Origin: Ideonella sp.
GTDB taxonomy: Bacteria > Pseudomonadota > Gammaproteobacteria > Burkholderiales > Burkholderiaceae_C
Assembly: GCA_016721465.1 (NCBI GenBank)
Contig: JADKIA010000028.1
Coordinates: 124,001-188,000, forward strand
Reading direction: 5' to 3'
Length of the DNA stretch: 64,000 nt
This document shows, in pieces, positions 15,569-24,196 of this stretch. Within the stretch, counting starts at the first letter, position 1. The number at the start of each line of letters is the position of its first letter. A model generated the notes under the pieces. That model saw only the letters and a list, made by a program, of their open reading frames with translations. It searched no databases and was not told where the DNA came from. Position numbers and translations under genes: made by a program.

Positions 15569-16480
15569 TCAGGCCGCATCGAGAAACGCCTCGAGCGCAT
15601 GTGCCAGCGCCTCGGGTTGGTCGTGGTGCAGCATGTGGCCGGCGTCGTCCAGCGAGACCCGCTGCACCTGCGGCACCTGGGCCAGCCGGGCGTTGAACTC
15701 GGCCAGCGTGTAGCGCCCGCCCCAATGGGCATCGAGCCGGCTGCCCACGGCGTCCACCCACAGCAAGGGTGCCCTGATGCGAGACCACAGTGCCACGGCT
15801 TCGGCCGCCTTGGCCAACACCGGGTTCACGCGTTTGTGGGCGGGGTCGGCGCGCAGGTGCCATTGACCGTCGCCGCCCCGGCTGGCCCAGTGGGCCGCCA
15901 GCCAGGCGGCCTTGTCCGAGGGCAGCCGCGGGTTGTTCTGCTGCAGGCGCGCGGCCACGTCGGCCAGTCTGGCGTAGGGCTTGAGTGTCGCGGGGGTACG
16001 CAGTTGATCGAGCCACCGGGTCAATCGTGCCGGCGCTTCCTCGGGTTTGCCATCGGGCAGACCGAAGCCTTCCAGGTTGATCAGGCGCCGCACACGCTCG
16101 GGCCGAATCGCGGCATAGGCCATCACCACGTTGCCGCCCATGCTGTGGCCCAACAGGTCCGCCGCCTGCCCGGGCACCACGGCGTCCAGCAGTGCGTCCA
16201 GGTCACCCAGGTAGTCGGGAAACCAGTAGCTGTCGGTGCCGTGCGGTGCGCGGGTCAGGCCGAAACCGCGCCAGTCGGGGGCCACGATGCAGCGGCCGTC
16301 GGCCATGGCGTCCACCACGAACTGGAACGACGCGCCCACGTCCATGAAGCCATGCATCATCCACAGCACGGGCTGGGTGGCGGTGGCCAGGTCGCCCCAG
16401 ACGGTCAGGTGGTGGTTCAGGCCGCGCAGTGACAACTGGCGATTCGTGGCGATGCGGCGGGCAACATAGGGTTTGGTCAT
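15569..16480 (-). CDS. Alpha/beta-hydrolase
   Basis: 303 residues from the ATG at 16480; the in-frame GTG 9 nt earlier is less likely. Oxyanion-hole segment MMHGFMDVGASF, nucleophile elbow LLGHSMGGNVVMAYA with the catalytic serine, the LLWVDAVGSRLD acid region, and the catalytic histidine in DDAGHMLHHDQPE are all present. Resembles small soluble esterase/epoxide-hydrolase-type enzymes; the substrate cannot be predicted. Divergent from the GNAT gene. Confidence 0.85.
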   Translation of the reverse strand: MTKPYVARRIATNRQLSLRGLNHHLTVWGDLATATQPVLWMMHGFMDVGASFQFVVDAMADGRCIVAPDWRGFGLTRAPHGTDSYWFPDYLGDLDALLDAVVPGQAADLLGHSMGGNVVMAYAAIRPERVRRLINLEGFGLPDGKPEEAPARLTRWLDQLRTPATLKPYARLADVAARLQQNNPRLPSDKAAWLAAHWASRGGDGQWHLRADPAHKRVNPVLAKAAEAVALWSRIRAPLLWVDAVGSRLDAHWGGRYTLAEFNARLAQVPQVQRVSLDDAGHMLHHDQPEALAHALEAFLDAA

Positions 16481-16552
16481 GCGGCGCACTGTAGTGGCGG
16501 TGCGCGGCCCATGGCTGTCGGCGCTGCGACAGGGGGTGCCAGAATCGCTGCG

Positions 16553-17056
16553 ATGAGCACCTCACACACGCCTCACGACCTGCGCCCGGCCGAGCCCCGC
16601 GACGTGCCGGCCATCGTCGGCCTGATCACCGAACTGGCCGAGTTCGAACACCTCTCCCACCTGCTGCGCGTCACGCCTCAAACCCTGCACCCGCACCTGT
16701 TTGGCAACAAGCCGGTGGTGGAGGCGGTGGTGGCGGAAGTGGGCGGCGTGGTGGTGGGTTTTGCGCTGTTCTTCACCAACTTTTCCACCTTCCTGGCCAA
16801 GCCGGGCCTGTACCTGGAAGACCTGTATGTGCAGCCTGCGCAGCGGGGCAGGGGCTTGGGCGGTGCACTGCTGCGCCACCTGGCGGCGCTGGCCGTGGCA
16901 CGCGACTACGGGCGTTTCGAGTGGAGCGTGCTGGACTGGAACGAGCACGCCATCGGCTTCTATGCGTCGATGGGCGCGACGGTGCTGCCCGACTGGCGCA
17001 TCTGCCGGGTGACCGGCGATGCCTTGCTGGCCTTGGGCGGCCGTCCCGGGGAATGA
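16553..17056 (+). CDS. GNAT-family N-acetyltransferase
   Basis: 167 residues from the ATG at 16553. The acetyl-CoA site follows the GNAT pattern: KPGLYLEDLYVQPAQRGRGLGGALLRHLAALA (Q/RxxGxG/A as QRGRGLG), then FEWSVLDWNEHAIGFYASMGA. This layout matches diamine/spermidine or amino-acid acetyltransferase-like proteins (WxVLxWNxxAIxFY). Soluble, cytoplasmic; substrate unknown. Confidence 0.88.
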   Translation: MSTSHTPHDLRPAEPRDVPAIVGLITELAEFEHLSHLLRVTPQTLHPHLFGNKPVVEAVVAEVGGVVVGFALFFTNFSTFLAKPGLYLEDLYVQPAQRGRGLGGALLRHLAALAVARDYGRFEWSVLDWNEHAIGFYASMGATVLPDWRICRVTGDALLALGGRPGE

Positions 17057-17061
17057 GGCCC

Positions 17062-17091
17062 GGCGCCGCGGCGCGCGCTGAGCGCGGCGCC
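17062..17091. terminator. GC-rich hairpin between convergent genes
   Basis: GGCGCCGCG (17062-17070) pairs with CGCGGCGCC (17083-17091), a 9-bp stem in the 50-nt gap between the GNAT gene and the HD-GYP-like gene. No T tract, so termination would not be of the simple intrinsic type. Confidence 0.45.
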
Positions 17092-17106
17092 AGGGCCAGC
17101 CTTGGT

Positions 17107-18228
17107 TCAGGCGGCGACCAGCGCCATCAGCTTTTCCGCCGGCATGCGGCGCATGGGTTCGCCAGCCGGCACGATGCCGACGATGCTGTATTCGCGCCTG
17201 GCGGTGTCGCGGCGCTGAGGTTCGGTGAGTGAATGGCCGGTCGGTGAGGTGAGTGCAGCCACGACCGGCGTGGTGACCGTGGGGCCCCGCTGGATCACCA
17301 CCCCGGTCTCGGCCGAGGCCAGGCGCACGAAGCAGCCCGGCGGATAGACACCGAACTCCTTCACCAGCGCAGCGGTCATGGGGTGTCCGGGGTCCTGCAT
17401 GAACATCACCCGGCCGGCCTTGTCGGCGGCCATGGCGTCGCGGCCCGCGCGGGCGCTCAACTTGGCGGTGTAGACGTCGGCCCGCTGCACCAGCGCGGCG
17501 ATGTCGCTGATGTCCCGGATGCCGTAGGGATAGCCGGTGCCGTCGGCGCGTTCGTGGTGCTGGGCCACCGCACGCAGCCAGTCGCCATCGTCAACACCCG
17601 CCAGTTCCAGCATGCGCACGCTCTGCTCGGGATGGGCGCGGATGGCGGCCCGCTGTTCCGGCGAGACCGCCGCGGTCTGTTGCGCAAGCTGGCCTTGCAG
17701 TTCCAGCATCGACAGGTTCATCGTCAGGGCGGCCTTGAACAGGCGCTGCGTGTCGTCGCCACTCCAGCCCAGGCGCTGCGCCACCAGGAACGCCGTGATG
17801 GCCGCATGGGTGGAGTGGTCCACGCCGTATTGCACCAACGCATTGCCGTCCTGGCGCAGCACTTGGAAGATCGCCAGGTCCTTGTCACGTTCGATCAGGG
17901 CCTGCATGACCGGTGTGGCCGACTCCAGGCCGGCGGAGAATTCCGCGTCGTTGCTGTTGCGCAGCAGGTTGCTGACTTCGTTGAACTTGTCACGCCACAG
18001 GCCGGGCAAGGCCTCGGCAGGCGCCTGGCGGACCACATCCGCCGGGGCCACCAGTTCGGACATGTCGACCAACGCGCCACGGTTGAACAAGGCTTCCATC
18101 TGCTCGTGCGACCCAATGACATGGCCCCGGGCGAGCAGCAGCGTGCGATCCACATCGCGCACATTGAATGGAAGCGGTGCACCGACGACAACACGGTGCT
18201 TCACCGTGGCGAGTTGAGAGAACTGCAT
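17107..18228 (-). CDS. HD-GYP-like protein with degenerate metal site
   Basis: 373 residues. An N-terminal domain of about 90 residues (GAPLPFNVRDVDRTLLLARG) precedes an HD-GYP domain. The GYP loop is intact (QHHERADGTGYPYGI) and the first histidine (DHSTHAAI) and the IRAHPEQSVRML histidine are present. The catalytic HD pair, expected as LLHDIGK, is replaced by LTMNLSM. The domain has therefore lost two metal ligands and is probably a cyclic-di-GMP binding or signalling protein rather than an active phosphodiesterase. Divergently placed from the acyl-CoA synthetase gene. Confidence 0.75.
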   Translation of the reverse strand: MQFSQLATVKHRVVVGAPLPFNVRDVDRTLLLARGHVIGSHEQMEALFNRGALVDMSELVAPADVVRQAPAEALPGLWRDKFNEVSNLLRNSNDAEFSAGLESATPVMQALIERDKDLAIFQVLRQDGNALVQYGVDHSTHAAITAFLVAQRLGWSGDDTQRLFKAALTMNLSMLELQGQLAQQTAAVSPEQRAAIRAHPEQSVRMLELAGVDDGDWLRAVAQHHERADGTGYPYGIRDISDIAALVQRADVYTAKLSARAGRDAMAADKAGRVMFMQDPGHPMTAALVKEFGVYPPGCFVRLASAETGVVIQRGPTVTTPVVAALTSPTGHSLTEPQRRDTARREYSIVGIVPAGEPMRRMPAEKLMALVAA

Positions 18229-18472
18229 GAAACCCCCGAAGGTGGAAGAAAGACGACTCGGAAATCAAGCGGTGGCCGCGTCGCGCTGACTGGGTCCGCT
18301 CAATGGAGACTTTTTCGGGCGGGGCTCCGAAAACTTGAGGACTCCCTACACGGCGTCCAGCTTCATTTCGGCCGTTTCGGCCGTTCGGGCCGGCCGGGCG
18401 CCCCCGCCTGGCGATGCCGAGGTCCTCCACCGTGGCCGTTCGTGTCGTGAGTGGGGCGCTATGCTTTGGGTC

Positions 18473-20227
18473 ATGCCCAAGCAGACACCGCCCGCGCCGG
18501 CCGATCGCCATGCCGCGTTGCACCGCCACTTTCGCTGGCAGGTGCCCGAGCGGCTCAACATCGCGCAGCTGTGCTGCGGCCGCTGGGCGCAGGCCCGACC
18601 CGAGGCGGTGGCCATCCGCTGGCAACACGAGGATGGGCGCAGCGCCTGCCTGAGCTACGGGCAGTTGCAGACCGAGGCGAACCGAGCCGCCCACGCGCTG
18701 CGTCGGCTGGGCGTGCAGCAGGGCGACCGGGTGGCGATCGTGATGCCGCAACGCTTCGAGACGGCCATCGCCCACATGGCGGTGGCCCAGCTCGGGGCGG
18801 TGGCCATGCCACTGTCCATGTTGTTCGGTCCGGATGCACTGGCCTACCGGCTCACGCACAGCGAGGCGGTGGTGGCCATCGTGGACGAGGGCGCCGTGGC
18901 CAACTTGCGCTTGGCCCGGCCGGAGGCACGGGGCTTGCGTACGGTGTTGGCCGTGGGCGATGCGCGGGGGCAGGGCGATCTGGATTGGGCCCTTGCGCTG
19001 GCGGCCGAGTCCGACCAATTTGAACCGGTCCCGACCGGCGCCAACGACGCCGCCGTGCTCATCTACACCAGCGGCACGACCGGCCCGCCCAAGGGCGCGC
19101 TGATCCCGCATCGCGCGCTGCTCGGCAATCTGAGTGGGTTCGTGTGCAGCCAGAACTGGTTTCCTCACGTGGCCGTGCCCGGCGCCGAAGGCACCGTGCC
19201 GAGCGCTGTGTTCTGGTCACCGGCCGACTGGGCCTGGACCGGCGGCCTGATGGATGCGTTGCTGCCCACGCTGTACTTCGGCCGCGAGATCGTGGCTTAC
19301 CAGGGCCGCTTCGGGCCGGAGCTGGCCTTCGAGCTGATGGAACGCTTGGGCGTGACGCACACGTTTCTGTTCCCGACGGCGCTGAAGGCCATGATGAAAG
19401 CCGTGCCGCACCCACGCCTGCGCCACCGCCTGCAGCTCAGGGCCATCATGAGCGCGGGCGAGGCCGTGGGGGATGCGGTGTACGCCTACTGCCGGGACGA
19501 ACTGGGCGTGGTGGTCAACGAAATGTTCGGGCAGACCGAGATCAACTACATCGTTGGCAACTGTGGCCTGACGCTGGACGGCCGGGGCCGTGAGGCGGCC
19601 GGCTGGCCCGCACTGCCGGGCAGCATGGGCCGCGCCTACCCGGGCCACCGTGTGGCCGTGATCGACGACCAGGGCCAGGAGTGCCCACGCGGCGTGCCGG
19701 GCGATGTGGCCCTGCACCGCCTGGATGTGCACGGCGACCCCGACCCGGTGTTCTTTCTCGGCTACTGGAAGAACGAGGCGGCCACCGCGGCCAAGTTCAC
19801 CGGCGACCCCGCCGACAGCTGGTGCCGAACCGGCGACACGGCGCTGATGGACGAGCGGGGCTACCTCTGGTACCAGGGCCGCAGCGACGACGTGTTCAAG
19901 GCCGCCGGCTACCGCATCGGCCCGAGCGAGGTCGAAAACTGCCTGGTCAAGCACCCGGCCGTGGCCAACGCTGCGGTGGTGGCCAAGCCCGACGCGGCCC
20001 GCGGTGCGGTGGTCAAGGCCTATGTGGTGTTGGCGCCTGGCTTCCATGGTGACGAGGCGCTGGTGGCCGAGCTGCAGCACCATGTCAAGGGCCAGCTCGC
20101 ACCGTATGAGTACCCCAAGGAAATCGAATTCATCGAAGCCCTGCCGATGACCACCACCGGCAAGGTGCAGCGCAGGGTGCTGCGTCTGCAGGAAGAGGAA
20201 AGGGCGCGTCGGCGTGCGCAGACCTGA
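18473..20227 (+). CDS. AMP-dependent acyl-CoA synthetase
   Basis: 584 residues from the ATG at 18473 (an in-frame ATG lies 12 nt earlier). Adenylate-forming motifs: P-loop VLIYTSGTTGPPKGALIPH, FGQTEINYIVGNC, SWCRTGDTALMDERGYLWYQGRSDDVFKAAGYRIGP split over the hinge, and the C-terminal catalytic lysine in TTTGKVQRRVLR. The overall pattern (LNIAQLCCGRWA start, WSPADWAWTGGL) matches acetyl/medium-chain acyl-CoA synthetases of the ACSM type. It activates a short or medium carboxylic acid; the exact acid is not readable. Ends overlapping the next gene by 14 nt. Confidence 0.88.
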   Translation: MPKQTPPAPADRHAALHRHFRWQVPERLNIAQLCCGRWAQARPEAVAIRWQHEDGRSACLSYGQLQTEANRAAHALRRLGVQQGDRVAIVMPQRFETAIAHMAVAQLGAVAMPLSMLFGPDALAYRLTHSEAVVAIVDEGAVANLRLARPEARGLRTVLAVGDARGQGDLDWALALAAESDQFEPVPTGANDAAVLIYTSGTTGPPKGALIPHRALLGNLSGFVCSQNWFPHVAVPGAEGTVPSAVFWSPADWAWTGGLMDALLPTLYFGREIVAYQGRFGPELAFELMERLGVTHTFLFPTALKAMMKAVPHPRLRHRLQLRAIMSAGEAVGDAVYAYCRDELGVVVNEMFGQTEINYIVGNCGLTLDGRGREAAGWPALPGSMGRAYPGHRVAVIDDQGQECPRGVPGDVALHRLDVHGDPDPVFFLGYWKNEAATAAKFTGDPADSWCRTGDTALMDERGYLWYQGRSDDVFKAAGYRIGPSEVENCLVKHPAVANAAVVAKPDAARGAVVKAYVVLAPGFHGDEALVAELQHHVKGQLAPYEYPKEIEFIEALPMTTTGKVQRRVLRLQEEERARRRAQT

Positions 20228-20864
20228 GCCTGCCCTGCGCGACACGAGGTGGACGGTCCCTCTGCCTGGGGCCTCGTGCTTGCTGGCGCTGCTGGCCTTG
20301 GGCTGCGCCGGCGCAGTGGCCTTGGCGCAGGACCGGCCGCCGACCACCGCGGTGGGTGCCGGCGCCAGCGTGCCGGACCAGGGCACGGCGGCCGCTGCCC
20401 CGTGCATCCTGGTCTACGGCCACGGCCGCAACTTCGTGGCGGAGATGCCCGCGGCCAACGCGCACTGGAACGAGTTGAACCAACGTTTCACACAAGGCAC
20501 TGCCTTGACCTTGTCGGCATCTGGCCGCCGCGCCGTGTCCATGGCGCTGCCGGTGGAGGCGCGCGACGTTCCCGCCAACCTGTCACGGCTGCTGCAACGC
20601 GCATCGGCCGAGGGCTGCGACCGCGTGGTCGAGGCCACGGTGATGGGTGATGCGGCCAACGATCAGGTGATCGTGCGGCTGCGTTTGCACGCCATTGCCC
20701 GCGCGCCTGGCCCGCCGCGCCTGGACAGCGGCATGAACATCGGCACGCCCGAACTCACTGTGCAACGCGAACTGCCGCTGAACCACCGCACCCTGGCCCG
20801 GGTGATGTCGGACGAGCTGGCCCGGCAGATGTCGACCGAGCTGCTGGATCACCTGAATCGTTGA
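20214..20864 (+). CDS. Hypothetical exported protein
   Basis: 216 residues with a signal peptide (basic start, then LPGASCLLALLALGCAGAVALAQ); cleavage is plausible after ALAQ. The mature part has no recognised domain; SGRRAVSMALPVEARDVPANLSRLL and the later EELP-type segments suggest a periplasmic beta/alpha protein. It overlaps the end of the acyl-CoA synthetase gene, so it is probably cotranscribed. Function unknown. Confidence 0.6.
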   Translation: MRRPEPALRDTRWTVPLPGASCLLALLALGCAGAVALAQDRPPTTAVGAGASVPDQGTAAAAPCILVYGHGRNFVAEMPAANAHWNELNQRFTQGTALTLSASGRRAVSMALPVEARDVPANLSRLLQRASAEGCDRVVEATVMGDAANDQVIVRLRLHAIARAPGPPRLDSGMNIGTPELTVQRELPLNHRTLARVMSDELARQMSTELLDHLNR

Positions 20865-20920
20865 CCTTGCCTTCACATGACCTTGCCATGCCCACGACCA
20901 ACCACTGGAGCACCACTGCC

Positions 20921-21772
20921 ATGAACTCCCCCTTGATCCGCGCCGACGTGCTGCGCGAGCGGCTGGCTTCCGACCCCCACCTGGTGGTTCTGGATGCCAG
21001 CTTCGACCTGGCCGACACGCAGGCCGGTGAACGAGCCCATGCGGCGGGCCATGTGCCTGGCGCCCTCTATCTGCACCTGGACCGTGACCTGTCTGCGCCC
21101 AAGACCGGTCTCAACGGTCGCCACCCGCTGCCCGCGCGCGAGGCCTTTGCCGCGCGCCTGGGTGAACTGGGCATCGACGAGACTTGCCGCATCGTCGCCT
21201 GCGACGGCAATGCCGGCATGTACGCCGCCCGCCTCTGGTGGATGCTGCGCTGGTTGGGCCATGCCGACGTGCTCATGCTCGATGGCGGCTTGGCCGCCTG
21301 GCGCGCCGCCGGCGGCGCGTTGGAATCCGGGCCCGTGGCGGCCAGACCGCCTACCCGAATGCCCCTGCGTCCACCGTTGGTGCAAAGCGCGAGCTATGCC
21401 GAGCTGTTGGCCGGCCTGGGGCGAGCCGATGCCCCGTTGGTGGTGGATGCGCGCGCCGCCGATCGCTTTCGCGGCGAGAACGAAACCCTGGACCCGGTGG
21501 GCGGGCGCATCCCCGGTGCGGTCAACCGTTTCTTCCGCGACAACCTTGCCGCCGACGGCTGCTTCAAGCCCGCCGAGCAGTTGCGCGCCGAATGGCTGGC
21601 GGCGACCGGCGGGCGGGCTGCCACCGAACAGGTGCACCAGTGCGGCTCCGGTGTCACGGCCTGCCACAACCTGGTGGCGCTGGAGGTGGCCGGCCTGGGT
21701 GGCGCGCGCCTGTATCCCGGCTCATGGAGCGAGTGGTGTGCCCAGCCGGGCGCGCCGGTGGCACGCGGTTGA
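20921..21772 (+). CDS. Sulfurtransferase with two rhodanese domains (SseA-type)
   Basis: 283 residues from the ATG at 20921, chosen because GGAG lies 10 nt upstream; TTG 20861 and ATG 20888 are alternatives. Two rhodanese domains: an inactive N-terminal one (HVPGALYLHLDRDLS, WWMLRWLGHADVLMLDGG) and a C-terminal one with the active loop CGSGVTAC (nucleophile C241). This loop and length match thiosulfate/3-mercaptopyruvate sulfurtransferases. Transfers sulfane sulfur to cyanide or thiols. Confidence 0.9.
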   Translation: MNSPLIRADVLRERLASDPHLVVLDASFDLADTQAGERAHAAGHVPGALYLHLDRDLSAPKTGLNGRHPLPAREAFAARLGELGIDETCRIVACDGNAGMYAARLWWMLRWLGHADVLMLDGGLAAWRAAGGALESGPVAARPPTRMPLRPPLVQSASYAELLAGLGRADAPLVVDARAADRFRGENETLDPVGGRIPGAVNRFFRDNLAADGCFKPAEQLRAEWLAATGGRAATEQVHQCGSGVTACHNLVALEVAGLGGARLYPGSWSEWCAQPGAPVARG

Positions 21773-21778
21773 TGCCAA

Positions 21779-21797
21779 GCTGACTGGCCAAGTCAGC
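21779..21797. terminator. Hairpin between sulfurtransferase and nagA
   Basis: GCTGACT-ggcca-AGTCAGC: perfect 7-bp stem in the 20-nt gap of two convergent genes, running into the nagA stop. No T tract. Confidence 0.5.
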
Positions 21798-22989
21798 GAT
21801 CGGCTTCGCTGACCGGCGGGCCGTTCACAGGCACGGCCCAGGCTCCCCGTTGCAGCACGCCGCCGACGGCCAGCGCGTCGTTCCACAAGACCAGATCGGC
21901 CTGCGCGCCGGCCTGCAGCCGCCCGATGCGATGTGCCAGGCCCATGGCACGCGCGGGCGCCACGGAGGCGCTGTACAGAGCGTCTTCCAACCTCAAGCCG
22001 TACTGCTGCACGCCGATGCGTACCGCGTCGGCCAGGCAGATGGCGGCGCCGGCCAAGGTGCCCGCATCGTCCTCGCAGCGGCCGTTGCGCACGTGGATGC
22101 GCACACCCTGCAACATGAACTCGGTTTGCGGCGTGCCCGAGGGCGCCATGGCGTCCGACACCAGCACCATGTGCTCGCGGCCGCGCAGCCGCCAGGCGAT
22201 GTCGGCCGATGGCACGCTGACATGGTGCCCGTCCAGGATGATGCCGGCCCACAATTCGGGCCGGCGCAGCGCCGCACCGACCACGCCGGCCTCGCGCGGG
22301 CCCAGTTGCGACATGGCGTTGAACAGGTGGGTGACGCCACACAGCCCGCCCTCCGCGATCGCCCGTTCGATCTGGTCGAAACGCGCCTCGGTGTGGCCGG
22401 CAAACACCCGGATGCCGGCGTCCGAGAGCTGTCGCAGCTGTTCGGGGCGGGCACATTCCGGCGCCAGCGTCAGCAGCGTGGGCACGCCCATCGCCTGGGC
22501 CACGATGCGGGCCACGTCGGCGTCCGTGAGGGTGGTGATGAACTCGGCGCGATGGATGCCCTTGCGCGCCGGCTGCAGATACGGCCCCTCCAGGTGCAGG
22601 CCGGCCACGCCCGGCACGGCGGCAAGAAGCGCCTGACGCACGGCGGCCTGCGCAGCCGATGCCTTCGCGCGCGTGTCGGTGATCAGCGTCAACAGCAGGC
22701 TCGTCGTGCCGGCGCGGGCGTGGGCCCGGGCGATGCGGCAAGCACCCGCCACGGAAGGATCGTCGTTGAACATCAGGCCGCCGCCACCGTTCACCTGGAG
22801 GTCCACCAGGCCGGGCGACACCAGCCACTGTGGTCCGATGGACCTGCGGTCCCCAGCGGGCCGCGGCGCGTCGGGCTGCAGGCCAGTGATGTGCCCTTCG
22901 GACCAGGTCAGTCGCACGTCGTGAAGCAAGCGTTCCCCGTCGAACAGGCGGGCGCAGTGCAGGGACTGAAGCGGTGTTGGCGGGCTCAT
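21793..22989 (-). CDS. nagA: N-acetylglucosamine-6-phosphate deacetylase
   Basis: 398 residues from the ATG at 22989 (an in-frame TTG lies 27 nt earlier). Converts GlcNAc-6-P to glucosamine-6-P. Amidohydrolase hallmarks: VSPGLVDLQVNGGGGLMFND, GLHLEGPYLQPARKG with the metal-binding glutamate, GHTEARFDQ, THLFNAMSQLGPRE, ILDGHHVS and LVSDAMAPSG with the catalytic aspartate. Length is typical. Stands alone here, without a PTS or nagB neighbour in the window. Confidence 0.92.
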   Translation of the reverse strand: MSPPTPLQSLHCARLFDGERLLHDVRLTWSEGHITGLQPDAPRPAGDRRSIGPQWLVSPGLVDLQVNGGGGLMFNDDPSVAGACRIARAHARAGTTSLLLTLITDTRAKASAAQAAVRQALLAAVPGVAGLHLEGPYLQPARKGIHRAEFITTLTDADVARIVAQAMGVPTLLTLAPECARPEQLRQLSDAGIRVFAGHTEARFDQIERAIAEGGLCGVTHLFNAMSQLGPREAGVVGAALRRPELWAGIILDGHHVSVPSADIAWRLRGREHMVLVSDAMAPSGTPQTEFMLQGVRIHVRNGRCEDDAGTLAGAAICLADAVRIGVQQYGLRLEDALYSASVAPARAMGLAHRIGRLQAGAQADLVLWNDALAVGGVLQRGAWAVPVNGPPVSEADR

Positions 22990-23133
22990 CAGCGGGGCGT
23001 CGGGTGCATCGCGCAAGCGTAGGTCAATTCATCGCCACCGGCACCGCCGGTGGCCTGTTCGGCGTCGATGCCCGGTGCCCGATGGGCCGCGGCTGCAGCC
23101 CGAGCAGGCGAAAACGGCCCGACAACAACCATG

Positions 23134-23418
23134 TCAAGGCCCGATCCGCCGGATCGCTTGGGCGCCCGGTCGCGCCGGGCGGTCGGGCTCGAGGCCAGCA
23201 TCGGGCGCGGGTGCGTCGGGCCGGTATTCCAGCAGGTCGGCGGGCTGGCACTGCAGCACCTCGCAGATGCGCTCCAGTGTGTCGAAGCGCACGCCGCGCA
23301 CCTTGCCGCTCTTGAGCAGCGAAATGTTCTGCTCGGTGATGCCCACCTGTGCGGCCAGATCGCGCGAGCGCATCTTGCGCCGCGCCAGCATCACATCCAG
23401 GTTGACGACGATGGGCAT
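23134..23418 (-). CDS. XRE-family (YozG-like) transcriptional regulator
   Basis: 94 residues; the Cro/C1 helix-turn-helix occupies residues about 6-65 (LDVMLARRKMRSRDLAAQVGITEQNISLLKSGK, then FDTLERICEVLQCQPADLLEY). This small family is almost always encoded with a DUF2975 membrane protein, exactly as here (58 nt downstream of it). The last 25 residues are a Pro/Ala/Arg-rich tail of doubtful significance. Confidence 0.85.
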   Translation of the reverse strand: MPIVVNLDVMLARRKMRSRDLAAQVGITEQNISLLKSGKVRGVRFDTLERICEVLQCQPADLLEYRPDAPAPDAGLEPDRPARPGAQAIRRIGP

Positions 23419-23476
23419 GGTTCAGTCGGCCGCCGGGCGGAGGCGCTGCACAGCGGCCGGCGTGGGGACGTCCATG

Positions 23477-24016
23477 TCAAACGAAGCCGTCGTTCTCTTC
23501 GGCCAGGCGAACGGCCTCGGTCATCACCGTGGCCACGGCCAGCAGCACCGCGCCCGTCAGGATCGACACGTAGTCGTCCCAGCCAAAGCCCAGTGCCAGC
23601 AGGCGCTGGCCGGGCGGGTTGCCCAATGTCAGTGCCACACCCATCGCGGCGCGCAGGAAGGGCGTGGCCAGCGCCATCAGCAGGATGCCCCAGGCGAAGC
23701 GACGCAGGTGCTTCTGGGCAGCCTGGCCAAACACGAGCCCCTCGCTGTATTCACCGAACAGGCACCACAACTGCCAGAGTGCGTACAAGCCGAGCGCCAC
23801 CCCGGGCAGACTGCTCAACGCGCCGAGCAGCATGGCGCGTTCGTCGAGCGCCATCGGATGGTTGCCGATGCCGGAGATGATGCCGCCGCGCGCCAGTACC
23901 CAGTCGCGGGTGAGCCAGAAGGCGGCCGGAACGACACAAAGCGCCGCTGCGCCCAACACGGTCAGGATGCGCACAATCTTGGTCAGCACGAGCAGGCCGG
24001 GCGGCAGGGTGAGCAT
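23477..24016 (-). CDS. DUF2975 membrane protein
   Basis: 179 residues from the ATG at 24016. Four membrane helices (LTVLGAAALCVVPAAFWL; GVALGLYALWQLWCLF; RFAWGILLMALATPFL; ILTGAVLLAVATVMTEA). The loop ALWQLWCLFGEYSEGLVFGQAAQKHLRRFAW is the DUF2975 signature and AVRLAEENDGFV is the typical C-terminus. Function unknown; the conserved partnership with a YozG-type regulator is known. Confidence 0.85.
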   Translation of the reverse strand: MLTLPPGLLVLTKIVRILTVLGAAALCVVPAAFWLTRDWVLARGGIISGIGNHPMALDERAMLLGALSSLPGVALGLYALWQLWCLFGEYSEGLVFGQAAQKHLRRFAWGILLMALATPFLRAAMGVALTLGNPPGQRLLALGFGWDDYVSILTGAVLLAVATVMTEAVRLAEENDGFV

Positions 24017-24056
24017 GTGGTTCTCAAAGGCTGAGCTTGCGATACGATCAAAACTT

Positions 24057-24085
24057 AATGTAAAACAGTAAAACATTCGCGTCAA
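24057..24085 (-). promoter_or_regulatory. Sigma-70 promoter of the DUF2975/XRE operon
   Basis: Minus strand: TTGACG (-35, 24085-24080), 17-bp spacer, TACATT (-10, 24062-24057), about 40 bp upstream of the DUF2975 ATG. The spacer and -10 contain a direct repeat GTTTTAC-T-GTTTTAC, a likely operator for the XRE regulator encoded in the operon. The surroundings are unusually AT-rich for this genome. Confidence 0.7.
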
Positions 24086-24196
24086 TGACCGTGGTGTGCC
24101 GTCCCGTCCCCGACCTGGGCCTGCACACCTCGGCGCATGGCTCGCCTGCAGGCTTGCGGCACACTTTGTGCGCAGCCGCCGAACCACACACCCACC

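Noticed and set aside
17062..17091. Strong intrinsic terminator
   Set aside because: Stem is strong but there is no T tract, so it is kept only as a hairpin of low confidence.
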